A program made the position numbers and the translations under genes. Under the pieces are notes generated by a model. It had not been told where the DNA came from. It was given only the letters and a program-made list of their open reading frames with translations, and ran no database searches. Shown here one piece after another: positions 33,011 through 40,622 of a DNA stretch of 47,203 bases (position 1 is the first letter of the stretch; each line of letters starts with the position of its first letter). This stretch comes from DATGLE01 sp035294325. GTDB lineage: Bacteria; Chloroflexota; Ktedonobacteria; Ktedonobacterales; Ktedonobacteraceae. Where the stretch lies: the NCBI GenBank assembly GCA_035294325.1, contig DATGLE010000098.1, positions 1-47,203 of the forward strand. The letters are read 5' to 3'.

Positions 33011-33134
33011 CACATTAGAAACTTTTTTCGCCAAACCCGCCGGTTGTGACATCCCTCCAGCATTGGTCTTAGAGAGCATCGAGACTCTCGCCCTGGAAGG
33101 GATACCCACTGCCCGGGTCAAGGAGGTGAGGGAC

Positions 33135-33239
33135 ATGGACGCTGGCCCTAGTCATAGTAGGTATGTTCGTTCGTGCCTGCTTCTGGGATTGTTCTTCTCC
33201 TCATCGGGTATGACCTTGCAGCTTTTTATAGATCGCTGA
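33135..33239 (+). CDS. Putative leader peptide upstream of mgtE
   Basis: 34 codons, ATG to TGA, with a near-consensus SD AAGGAGGTGAGGGAC ending just before the ATG. The peptide (MDAGPSHSRYVRSCLLLGLF, then a hydrophobic/Ser stretch with GMTLQLFIDR) has a polar start and a hydrophobic middle. Its position in the transcript of a magnesium transporter recalls leader ORFs such as mgtL, where ribosome stalling controls read-through, but its sequence shows no Pro/Asp-rich stalling motif. It may instead be a small membrane peptide or a chance ORF; the strong SD is the main support. Confidence 0.45.
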   Translation: MDAGPSHSRYVRSCLLLGLFFSSSGMTLQLFIDR

Positions 33240-33527
33240 TCTTCCACTCTATCGCCGCTGCCTTACTCGATGAGAACGCATCACCCAACACTACAAAAGA
33301 TGTCGAGTAAGGACGATCCTCCCTGCCAGCAAGTCCATCTTGCGTCCCCCTGTGTTAACTATGCATGCGCGATGCTATGCACGTTTCAGCGCTGCTAACG
33401 TGTAGCGTCCCGTCATGCCTCCGTTTGCTGTAACAATTGTTACACAGGTGGATAGATTTTCCACTTATGCACATATGTGTGGATAAGCGTATGGATGGCT
33501 TTACTCTTAAAAAAGGCGGTGATAGCG

Positions 33528-35447
33528 ATGATTTTTTTGAGCACTCTGCTGCGCCAGAGCGTCTATGATAGCGAAAATCGACGGGTGGGAGCCGTGCGCG
33601 ATGTTTGTGTAGCGCTTAACGAAACTTTCCCTACTGTTACAGCTCTGGTCGTACATTCTTCTGAGGGCAATGGCACGATGTATATTCCCTGGTCACAGGT
33701 TGCCAGCATAGAAGAATTTCCGGTGCGCCTGACGGTTAGGCAGGACCAGATCACCCCTTATATCCCTGATGAGGATGAACTATTACTCCGGCGCGATATT
33801 CTGGACAAGCAGATCGTCGATACACAGGGCTTCCGCGTGGTCAAAGTCAATGACTTGAAGCTGGCGCAGATCAAGAAGACGGCGCGGCTCGTTGGCGTTG
33901 ATATCAGCCTGAGCGGCTTACTGCGGCGCCTGGGGGTGCAGCCGGCGCTTGATGCCCTGAGCCGTGTCATGCCAATACAACTGGGTGAGCGCACCATCAC
34001 CTGGAATTATGTCGAGCCGATTCGGATGGTCAGAGCGGGCACCGGTCAACTGGCGCTGGCCGGGGCTACCGCCGGCGCCTCGGCCGTCGTCCCACAGGTG
34101 CAGCTTAACGTCAGTCACAACAAGCTCGCCGACCTGCACCCGGCAGATATAGCCGATATTCTAGAGCAGCTCAACGTTGAGGAAGCCGGAGCCATGCTGG
34201 ATCGCCTTGATACCGAGACAGCCGCCGATGCCCTCAACGAAGTCGAATATCCCCTGCAATCTGAAATTCTGAGCGAACTCGACCCGGAGCGCGCCTCTGA
34301 CCTGCTGGAAAGGCTGCCACCAGACGATGCCGCCGATATCCTGGCCGATATTCCGCGCGCCGAGGCCGAGCGCCTGCTGAACCTGATGCCTGTCGATGAG
34401 GCACGGCCTATCCGCGACTTGCTGCGCTATGGCGAGCAGACTGCCGGCGGCATCATGACGAACGAGGTACTGGCCCTCTCACAGAATATGACCGTGGAAG
34501 AGGCGCTGGCTTATCTGCGCCAGCACTCGGAGCATATGGAGATGATCTACTACCTCTATATTGTCGATGAGGAGCGCCGCCTCTCGGGCGTAGTTTCGCT
34601 GCGCCAGCTCGTCACAGCCGAGCCGGGAACGCACATGCGCGATCTGATGGATACCGATGTCATCACTGTGCAGACCGGCACCGACCAGGAGGAGGTTGCA
34701 CGTATCATCGCCAAGTATGATCTGCTCGGCGTTCCGGTGGTGGACGATGAGAAGCACCTTGTAGGATTGGTGACGGTGGATGATGTGATCGACGTTATTC
34801 ACGAAGAGCAGGCCGAAGATTTTTCGGAGATTGCCGGAGCCGATGTCGAGGAATCGGAGGAGGAAGAACATTTTACCTGGAGAACTGCGGCCAGGCGTTT
34901 TTCCTGGCTGGCGGTCAACGTGTTCGCAGGCTTTATTCTGGCACTGGTACTTAACCAGATCTTTCATCCTCTGCTCTACAATGGCGCCGCACTTGCCCGG
35001 GCAACTGGCCTGAACTCGCGCGTCGCGATTGCTGGTATGTTCTGTTTTGTGCCCATGCTCCTGCTCACCAGTGGCAGCGCCGGTTCTCAGGCATCGGGCA
35101 TCGCGGGCTGGCGCCTGCGCACGAAGAGGGGAAGAGATTTCTGGCGCGGCTTCCTGCACGAGTTGCAACATGGCACCATCGGCGGAATTCTTACAAGCAT
35201 ACTCGTAGCCGCGCTCGCGTGGCTGCTCTTCCGCTCACTCCCATTGAGCATTGCTATCGGTCTGGGCCTCGGCTTGACGCTGCTGATCGCGGCCATCTGC
35301 GGTATAATCTTTCCCAATCTTTTTGAACGCCTGCGCCTGCGCGGCAGTCTGATGACGGCGCCCCTGCTCGATCCCGTAATTGCCGTCATCAGCCTGAGCG
35401 TTTTCCTGACGGTGACAATGCTGCTCGTCGAGCAGCTTCATGCATGA
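33528..35447 (+). CDS. mgtE: Magnesium channel/transporter MgtE with N-terminal PRC-barrel domains
   Basis: 639 aa. Residues ~1-190 are two PRC-barrel-like modules (MIFLSTLLRQSVYDSENRRVGAV, VDISLSGLLRRLG); MgtE_N helical superhelix about 200-300 (HPADIADILEQLNVEEAGAM, LERLPPDDAADILADI); paired CBS domains about 305-430 (TAGGIMTNEVLALSQNMTVEEAL, DLLGVPVVDDEKHLVGLVTVDD) that sense Mg2+; then five membrane helices (about 470-639) with the pore motif LTSGSAGSQASGIAGW. Mg2+ uptake gated by the CBS/N domains is the known role. ATG 33528 follows AGGCGGTGATAG; the frame is open upstream to 33477. The extra PRC-barrel domains, compared with standard MgtE, occur in some Actinobacteria and Chloroflexi lines. 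A palindrome overlaps the stop. Confidence 0.92.
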   Translation: MIFLSTLLRQSVYDSENRRVGAVRDVCVALNETFPTVTALVVHSSEGNGTMYIPWSQVASIEEFPVRLTVRQDQITPYIPDEDELLLRRDILDKQIVDTQGFRVVKVNDLKLAQIKKTARLVGVDISLSGLLRRLGVQPALDALSRVMPIQLGERTITWNYVEPIRMVRAGTGQLALAGATAGASAVVPQVQLNVSHNKLADLHPADIADILEQLNVEEAGAMLDRLDTETAADALNEVEYPLQSEILSELDPERASDLLERLPPDDAADILADIPRAEAERLLNLMPVDEARPIRDLLRYGEQTAGGIMTNEVLALSQNMTVEEALAYLRQHSEHMEMIYYLYIVDEERRLSGVVSLRQLVTAEPGTHMRDLMDTDVITVQTGTDQEEVARIIAKYDLLGVPVVDDEKHLVGLVTVDDVIDVIHEEQAEDFSEIAGADVEESEEEEHFTWRTAARRFSWLAVNVFAGFILALVLNQIFHPLLYNGAALARATGLNSRVAIAGMFCFVPMLLLTSGSAGSQASGIAGWRLRTKRGRDFWRGFLHELQHGTIGGILTSILVAALAWLLFRSLPLSIAIGLGLGLTLLIAAICGIIFPNLFERLRLRGSLMTAPLLDPVIAVISLSVFLTVTMLLVEQLHA

Positions 35448-35520
35448 TCGGGTTAACCCGATCATGCCCCTCGCGACAGGGGTATGCCTCTCGCGACAGG
35501 GGCATGCCCTGTCTCTACAT
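35442..35520. repeat. Palindrome and short direct repeats behind mgtE
   Basis: A perfect 26-bp palindrome without loop (35442-35467, core GATCGGGTTAACCCGATC) covers the mgtE stop codon. Behind it are two direct copies of CTCGCGACAGGGG-ATGCC (about 35470-35507) and a short stem GACAGGG/CCCTGTC (about 35496-35514). Possible bidirectional end structure for mgtE and the convergent gene, but no T-run is present. Confidence 0.75.
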
Positions 35521-35542
35521 GTCTACATGGCATATTTATGTA

Positions 35543-36775
35543 TCAGGTTCTATTGCTATATCTCGCGAGCAGGCTGCCGGATGAAGCGCCGGCGCCCACA
35601 GGTGCCGGCACGCGCCCCGGCAGAGACAGGCCAGGGCGCGCGGGAATAGCATTATAGATTGTCTCGATAGAAACGAAAGGCTCGCCGGAGAAGACTGCAT
35701 CGCCCATATCAACAGCGGACGCCTGTTCTACTTTCGCACGGGAAGGAACGAGCATCACACGACGCGGGAAGCGCTCTCGACTGCGGGAAATTTGTTCCGG
35801 CCGGCCGGCCTCCGAGACCGGCCCGGCGTATTGAGCAGAATATGCTGATACCGTCTCCGCTACAGCCTGGAGCAGCGGAGAATCTGCGCTATCCCATCGC
35901 TCAAGCACAGGCGAGAACTGATTGACGATGAGAGCGGCCAGAGGCGTGACAGGCCCGGCTTGAGACCGAGGCTCAGACGATAGCGACATCATGGGAGTGC
36001 TGCGCCTGATAAGTGCGCCTCCCAGGGCGATGAGCAGCGCGATCAGCAAACCCAGGCCAATGATAAAGAGCCGCTTCCCCCCGGTGAACATAGAAGGTGA
36101 CGCTATAATCTGCGCATTATCAACCGGTTTGCGCAACTCCTGGGAAATACTCTGTGTCTGGAGCGGCTTGAAGAGAATCGGCATCAAGGGCCGGTGCTGC
36201 GGAACTTTTGGTTTTGGAGCGGGAGGGGGAGCCTCGCCACGATAGAGCCACATCAGCCTGGCTACTTTTGCCGCCCAGAGCGCTGCGCCGCCGGTGCCAA
36301 CATAGGGATAGCAGATAGTGTAGACCGAGGTCAGGCCACGATCAATATATCTGCTTTTTAAAATATCAAACCAATCGACGATGGCAGCGGCATAGGATGG
36401 ATAAATAGTATAGCCACCATAGCCCGAGGGGTAGCCAGGGCTACCACGAACACTGCCGGGGTTGCGATCAGTGCGGCCAACGCCTGCGGCTCCGCTATTG
36501 GTCTCCACCCACCAGACACTGAGAGCGAAGGCATCATCGATCCGCGTGCGGCGGGAAGCCTGCTCCACCACCTGACCGGTGCCGGCCATCGGGCTGCCCA
36601 TACGCGTCAGGATAGCATCAACGGTTGCAGCCGGCAGTGAGGGTGGCCCGACGACGCTCACGCCATCAGCCCTGGTCGACTGCCCCTGAACCACCTGCCA
36701 GCACAGAGCCGTCGCGCCCGCAAGGAGAACAAATAGCGTACTGAGCAGGCAACATGTTTTATAAGATAAGCGCAT
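35543..36775 (-). CDS. Membrane protein with lysozyme-like ectodomain (hypothetical)
   Basis: 410 aa. Hydrophobic N-terminus (LSTLFVLLAGATALCWQVV, about 12-30: signal anchor), then an extracellular region about 40-190 with VDAILTRMGSPMAGTGQVVE, ALSVWWVETNSGAAG and GGYTIYPSYAAAIVDWFDILKS, typical of the glucosaminidase/lysozyme-like fold (the ETNSG stretch contains a possible catalytic Glu). A Pro-rich linker follows, then a second membrane span (about 235-258, LFIIGLGLLIALLIALGGALI) and a ~150-residue cytoplasmic or disordered tail ending SLPGRVPAPVGAGASSG. Probably a cell-wall or sporulation-related factor; substrate and activity are not shown. ATG 36775 has no clear SD. Confidence 0.7.
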   Translation of the reverse strand: MRLSYKTCCLLSTLFVLLAGATALCWQVVQGQSTRADGVSVVGPPSLPAATVDAILTRMGSPMAGTGQVVEQASRRTRIDDAFALSVWWVETNSGAAGVGRTDRNPGSVRGSPGYPSGYGGYTIYPSYAAAIVDWFDILKSRYIDRGLTSVYTICYPYVGTGGAALWAAKVARLMWLYRGEAPPPAPKPKVPQHRPLMPILFKPLQTQSISQELRKPVDNAQIIASPSMFTGGKRLFIIGLGLLIALLIALGGALIRRSTPMMSLSSEPRSQAGPVTPLAALIVNQFSPVLERWDSADSPLLQAVAETVSAYSAQYAGPVSEAGRPEQISRSRERFPRRVMLVPSRAKVEQASAVDMGDAVFSGEPFVSIETIYNAIPARPGLSLPGRVPAPVGAGASSGSLLARYSNRT

Positions 36776-37198
36776 ATTACGTCAATGTAAATAGAACGTG
36801 GTTCTTTTTTCAAAGGTCACGCGAGGCAACAGAAACAAGGTAACTGAAAGAGTAGCCTCTTTTCTTAAATTGTACCACGGCATGTGATCCTGGCCCACGA
36901 ATCTCGTTTTTAATATTGCGGCACCTTCTCTGAGGTGTATGATTCTCAGCATCCTGGCCCTCTCTGGCCGCAGGTTCGCGCGGCTGCGCCGCGCCCGGCG
37001 AGGAGTGTGATGTGTCACACACCGGCTCCCGAAAGCGAGCGCCGCAGGCGCGAGCGATGGCGGCGGCACGAGAGAAGTATACATAGGGGATGCTGGAAAG
37101 GTCAAACCGGGGGGAGCTTGCAATAGGTAGTATGTCCCATAGGGGTATGCTATACTGATATGCACATTTTGTATCCCGCGAACAGAAGTCAAGAACAG
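36776..37198. other. Divergent spacer with GC palindromes and a kinase promoter
   Basis: ~420 nt. GCGCGGC-TGC-GCCGCGC (about 36976-36992), a 6-bp stem GTGTGA/TCACAC (about 37005-37020), and the flank motif GCGAGCGCCGCAGGCGCGAGC (about 37037-37057) form a compact member of the palindrome family with only a short central stem. An extended -10 for the downstream kinase lies at 37148-37156. No gene is seen. Confidence 0.6.
37148..37156 (+). promoter_or_regulatory. Extended -10 promoter of the membrane-anchored kinase
   Basis: TGC-TATACT (37148-37156) with no good -35 at 17 nt. It would start transcription near 37163, which is past an in-frame ATG at 37160 and supports ATG 37199 as the start codon. 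Confidence 0.5.
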
Positions 37199-39535
37199 AT
37201 GGGGAGGTTCGCTATCAGCCAGCACAACGGCCAGAGGAATACACAAACCGGGCATCTGGACCGTCGCACCCTGTTACACAAGCGTTACCTGATTCAGCGC
37301 ACAGTAGGGCAGGGAGGGATGGGAGCGGTCTACCAGGCAAAGGATATAAAGCGCCAGAGCATATGTGCGATCAAGGAAATGAGCCTTTCAATGGTGCCGG
37401 CAGAAGAACGTTCGCAGGCTATCCAGAACTTCAAGATCGAGGCGAAGCTTCTGTGGGGACTGAATCACCCCAATCTTCCCACCTTCCACGGGTTCTTCAC
37501 CGAGAATCAGCGCTACTTCCTGGTCATGGAGTACATCGACGGCCACACACTCGAAGACCTGCTGGAGCGCAACGGCGGCCCATTCCCGGAGCGCCGCGTC
37601 CTCGGTTGGGGCCGGCAACTCTGTGACGTGCTGGAGTACCTCCATAGTCATAACCCGCCGATTATCTACCGCGACATGAAGCCGGGCAACATTATGCTCA
37701 CGCGCGACGGCCGTATCAAACTGATAGACTTTGGCATTGCGCGTTTCTTCCGCACGACCAGTTCGCAGGATACGCAACTGCTCGGCACGCCGGGCTTCGC
37801 GCCGCCGGAGCAGTACGGAAAGGCGCAGACTGACGAACGCTCGGACATTTATTCGCTGGCGATGACGCTCTTCGAGCTACTGACCGATACGCTGCCCGAA
37901 ACGGGTTTCGGCTTGAAAGATGTGCGCACTACAAATCCCGGAATCTCGCCCAGCGTAGCGCGAGCGCTGGAGAAGGCTACAGCGTTGAACCCGGAGGAGC
38001 GCTACGAGAATATCGCGGCCTTCCGCCGGGCGCTGCTCGGTGTTGGGACATTCATCTTCGAGAACGGTGATGACGCTACCTCGCCCCAGGAACTGGCGGA
38101 TCTGTGCGCTCGTTATCCTGAAGAAGCCTCCGATTACCTGGCCTCAGGAGAGATCGAGTCCTGGTTGCACGAGATCGGTGAGGAGGAACTGGCGCGAGCG
38201 GCGCGGCATATCCGTGCGCGAATAGATGATCCTTTTGAAGCGGCCGAGCAGTTCATACGAGCCGTAATGGGTCCGAACGCCAGATTGCGTGGCTCTACAA
38301 CGCAGGTGCCAGCGGAAAGCGAGGAGGAAGCGGCAGCGCCTGTAGGACAGGCCGCTAATCGTGGCAGTCGCGGATGGTTCCCGTCCAGGCCAACCACGCC
38401 GGTGCAGGTTAGCCCGCGCACGCTTGACTTCGGTCCTGTCTACCCGGGTATCTCAGCGCCACTGGCGATCAGCATTAGCGGCAATCAGGGATCGTATGTC
38501 AGCGGCACAATCCAGGCAGTTGAGCCATGGATTCTCATAGACCGGAATCACTTTGACGGTATGAGCGCCTATGTTAATGTGCGCATCAATAGCACTCAAC
38601 TCAACAGTGCTACACACTACACAGGCGAGATTCTCATCACGCCGGACGGCAACACCGGGAAGAAGGATATTGTGGTGACGGTAGAGGCCGATATCCTGGG
38701 ATACGTAACACCGGGCAGCCATCAGAGGCGCGGGGGAAAAACAGTCGGGGCTAACCTGGACGACGACTTTGATGATGACGAGGACGCTCTGACAATGGGA
38801 GGTCTGACAATGGCCTCCCCGACAGTCCAGGCCACGCCGACCCAGGCGGGACTACCACCCGCGGTGAGCAAGCGCCATTACGAATACCGGACGAAATACG
38901 GTCAGCCCGGCGGTATAGCCTCCGGCGGCTGGGACCCGCTACAGGTTACAGCACGGCAGCGCATATGGCTCCAGCGGGGCTTCGCTTTCGCCACGGCATT
39001 CATGACTGCGAGCCTTTGCTACACCGTGTTCTCGCAACTGTCGTTGTTGGGACAGGCTTCTCCCATGCCGCCGAGTCCAGTATTCGCGCTCGTGCTGGCA
39101 GGAATGGCGCCGCTGGCAACGCTGGGGGCCTTGCTGGTGAACGGTTCTCGCGGAGAGTGGCTTAACCGGGCCTGCACAGGCATGAGCGGCGTACTGCTCG
39201 GCCTCGGCGTGATAAAGGCCATCTGGCAGCTTCTCCTGCACGCCAGTTTAGCGCCGCTACAGCTCTTCCTGATGTTGCTGGTCGCAGCAATCAGTGCGGT
39301 CATTTGCACCAACGCCACGATCAACCATCATATGATCTATGGCATAAGCTGGCTACTGGCGCGTTCTCGCCGGTTTGGTCTGGCGCTGGTAGTGATAGCC
39401 GGTGGCAGCCTGGGCTTTCTATTATCGATGGATGTCATTCCAAGCTGGGCCACTCCTTTTAGCATCGCTCTCGGCATCGGAGTAGCTCTGGCGCTGACCC
39501 TGCGGGTCGATTATCTGATGAAAAACCAGCCCTAG
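37199..39535 (+). CDS. Membrane-anchored Ser/Thr protein kinase
   Basis: About 778 aa. Kinase domain about 30-285: glycine loop VGQGGMGAVYQAKD, CAIKEM, catalytic loop IIYRDMKPGNIM (His of HRD replaced by Tyr, Arg-Asp kept), LIDFGIARFF and PGFAPPEQYGKAQTDERSDIYS. A beta-rich Ig-like/ASPM-SPD-2-Hydin-type segment follows (about 400-505: VSPRTLDFGPVYPGISAPLAI, DIVVTVEADI), then a Ser/Thr/acidic linker, and about six membrane segments (about 590-770). Unlike the soluble kinase at 14294 it is bound to the membrane and has no zinc ribbon. I take ATG 37199 rather than 37160 because the likely transcription start lies between them. It overlaps miaA by 1 nt (TAGTG), so both are in one transcript. Confidence 0.88.
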   Translation: MGRFAISQHNGQRNTQTGHLDRRTLLHKRYLIQRTVGQGGMGAVYQAKDIKRQSICAIKEMSLSMVPAEERSQAIQNFKIEAKLLWGLNHPNLPTFHGFFTENQRYFLVMEYIDGHTLEDLLERNGGPFPERRVLGWGRQLCDVLEYLHSHNPPIIYRDMKPGNIMLTRDGRIKLIDFGIARFFRTTSSQDTQLLGTPGFAPPEQYGKAQTDERSDIYSLAMTLFELLTDTLPETGFGLKDVRTTNPGISPSVARALEKATALNPEERYENIAAFRRALLGVGTFIFENGDDATSPQELADLCARYPEEASDYLASGEIESWLHEIGEEELARAARHIRARIDDPFEAAEQFIRAVMGPNARLRGSTTQVPAESEEEAAAPVGQAANRGSRGWFPSRPTTPVQVSPRTLDFGPVYPGISAPLAISISGNQGSYVSGTIQAVEPWILIDRNHFDGMSAYVNVRINSTQLNSATHYTGEILITPDGNTGKKDIVVTVEADILGYVTPGSHQRRGGKTVGANLDDDFDDDEDALTMGGLTMASPTVQATPTQAGLPPAVSKRHYEYRTKYGQPGGIASGGWDPLQVTARQRIWLQRGFAFATAFMTASLCYTVFSQLSLLGQASPMPPSPVFALVLAGMAPLATLGALLVNGSRGEWLNRACTGMSGVLLGLGVIKAIWQLLLHASLAPLQLFLMLLVAAISAVICTNATINHHMIYGISWLLARSRRFGLALVVIAGGSLGFLLSMDVIPSWATPFSIALGIGVALALTLRVDYLMKNQP

Positions 39536-40575
39536 TGCAAAAACACTTGACCGTTTCGGCTTCCCCAGATATAATCGCCCGGGTCGTGAGCGGCCTGACC
39601 GGGATACATGTCGCTTCGCGTGAGGATACTGAAATTAGCGAGAGAGATTTTGTGGAAGAGCAGGTGTCATCATCTGGCAAACTGATCGTCGTTCTGGGTC
39701 CCACCGCATCCGGCAAAAGCGCACTGGGTATCGCGCTGGCCCAACGTTTCCGGGGCGAGATCGTCTCCGCAGATTCGCGCCAGGTCTATCGCGGCCTCGA
39801 TATCGGTACCGCCAAAGTTTCGCCAGCAGAGAGAGCACTCGTCCCGCACCACCTGCTGGATGTCGTCGATGTACGGGAGATCTATACGGTCTCACAGTAC
39901 CAGCAGGCCGCCATAGCTGCTATCAATAGCATTCTGGAACGCGGTCATCAACCACTGCTCGTCGGTGGCTCCTCACACTACATTCAGGCTGTGGTCGATC
40001 ACCTCGACATTCCGCGCATCCCGCCACAGGCGGAACTACGAAGCCGGCTCGAAACGCGTCCGCTGTCAGAACTGCTGGCCCAACTTGAGAAACTGGACGC
40101 GGAGAGCGCAGCCACTATTGACCGCAACAATCGACGGCGTGTGATCCGCGCGCTTGAGGTCTGTATTGTTTCGGGCAAGCCCTTCTCACAACAACGTGGC
40201 ATAGCTTCACCGCTCTACGAGAGCCTGCTGCTAGGTATCCGCTGGCCCAGAGACGTGCTCTATCGCAGGATCGACGCAAGAGTCGACGAGCGTATGCGGC
40301 AAGGAATGGTGCAGGAAGTGCGGGCACTGCTGGCTCGGGGCATAGATCACGAGCGTCTGGAGGCGCTGGGGTTGGAGTATCGTTTTATCAGTCGCTGGCT
40401 ACGCGGCGAGTTCAGCAGCGAAGCCGAGATGGTGCAGCGCTTGAAATACGCCATCCATGACTTTACGCGTCGCCAGTTGACATGGTTCCGGCGCGATCAG
40501 CGTATCGTATGGATCGATGGCGGCGATAAAATGCTCGAATCTGCAAAAAGCGCAGTAGAAGAATTTTTAACATAA
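39535..40575 (+). CDS. miaA: tRNA dimethylallyltransferase MiaA
   Basis: Adds the isopentenyl group to A37 of tRNAs reading U-starting codons. P-loop GPTASGKS, DSRQVYRGLDIGTAK, PHHLLDVVDV, GGSSHYIQAVVD and the C-terminal TRRQLTWFRRDQ are all present. From the GTG at 39535 it is 346 aa, about 35 longer than usual, with ~49 residues before the P-loop strand. That start overlaps the kinase stop (TAGTG) and would be translationally coupled; GTG 39652 would give a normal length, so the exact N-terminus is open. The last 22 nt are one arm of the 33-bp hairpin H15. Confidence 0.92.
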   Translation: MQKHLTVSASPDIIARVVSGLTGIHVASREDTEISERDFVEEQVSSSGKLIVVLGPTASGKSALGIALAQRFRGEIVSADSRQVYRGLDIGTAKVSPAERALVPHHLLDVVDVREIYTVSQYQQAAIAAINSILERGHQPLLVGGSSHYIQAVVDHLDIPRIPPQAELRSRLETRPLSELLAQLEKLDAESAATIDRNNRRRVIRALEVCIVSGKPFSQQRGIASPLYESLLLGIRWPRDVLYRRIDARVDERMRQGMVQEVRALLARGIDHERLEALGLEYRFISRWLRGEFSSEAEMVQRLKYAIHDFTRRQLTWFRRDQRIVWIDGGDKMLESAKSAVEEFLT

Positions 40576-40622
40576 TGCTGGCAGGCGCAGCCTGCCAGCA
40601 TTATGTTAAAAATTCTTCTACT
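40554..40622. repeat. GNA-type long inverted repeat H15 (33-bp arms, loop GCA), overlapping two stop codons
   Basis: Arms 40554-40586 and 40590-40622 match 33 of 33 with loop GCA; tip CAGGC-GCA-GCCTG. The left arm includes the last seven codons and stop of miaA; the right arm runs into the stop codon of the convergent SbcC-like gene. Outer AATTTTT/AAAAATT tracts would make it work as a terminator in both directions. Confidence 0.95.

Larger units (their letters stand above)
32959..33527 (+). promoter_or_regulatory. Long leader region of mgtE
   Basis: About 570 nt between the kinase stop and the mgtE start. It contains a good promoter (32982-33010), a structured stretch (outer stem around CCCTCCA/TGGAAGGG, about 33052-33103, enclosing GAGAG/CTCTC), a 34-codon ORF with a strong SD (33135-33239), a run of non-coding DNA, and near its end TGTGGATAA (33478-33486), one DnaA-box-like 9-mer, beside two part-boxes. 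The arrangement suits a regulated 5' leader; it does not fit an M-box in my reading, and which element senses what is unknown. Confidence 0.55.

Noticed and set aside
33135..33165. SAM-I-like GAGGGAC-TGGCCC motif
   Set aside because: A chance resemblance over a few bases; the other conserved SAM-I stems and loops are not present.
33478..33486. A second origin near mgtE
   Set aside because: Only one good DnaA-box-like 9-mer with two partial ones; far below the density seen at 46978-47170.
32959..33527. M-box (magnesium) riboswitch before mgtE
   Set aside because: Only short likenesses (AGGTGAG, CGCTGG) were found near 33121-33150; the rest of the M-box consensus is absent, and the same bases are better explained as the SD and start of the small ORF.
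35468..35510. CRISPR-like direct repeats
   Set aside because: Only two copies of a ~18-nt unit side by side, with no spacers.
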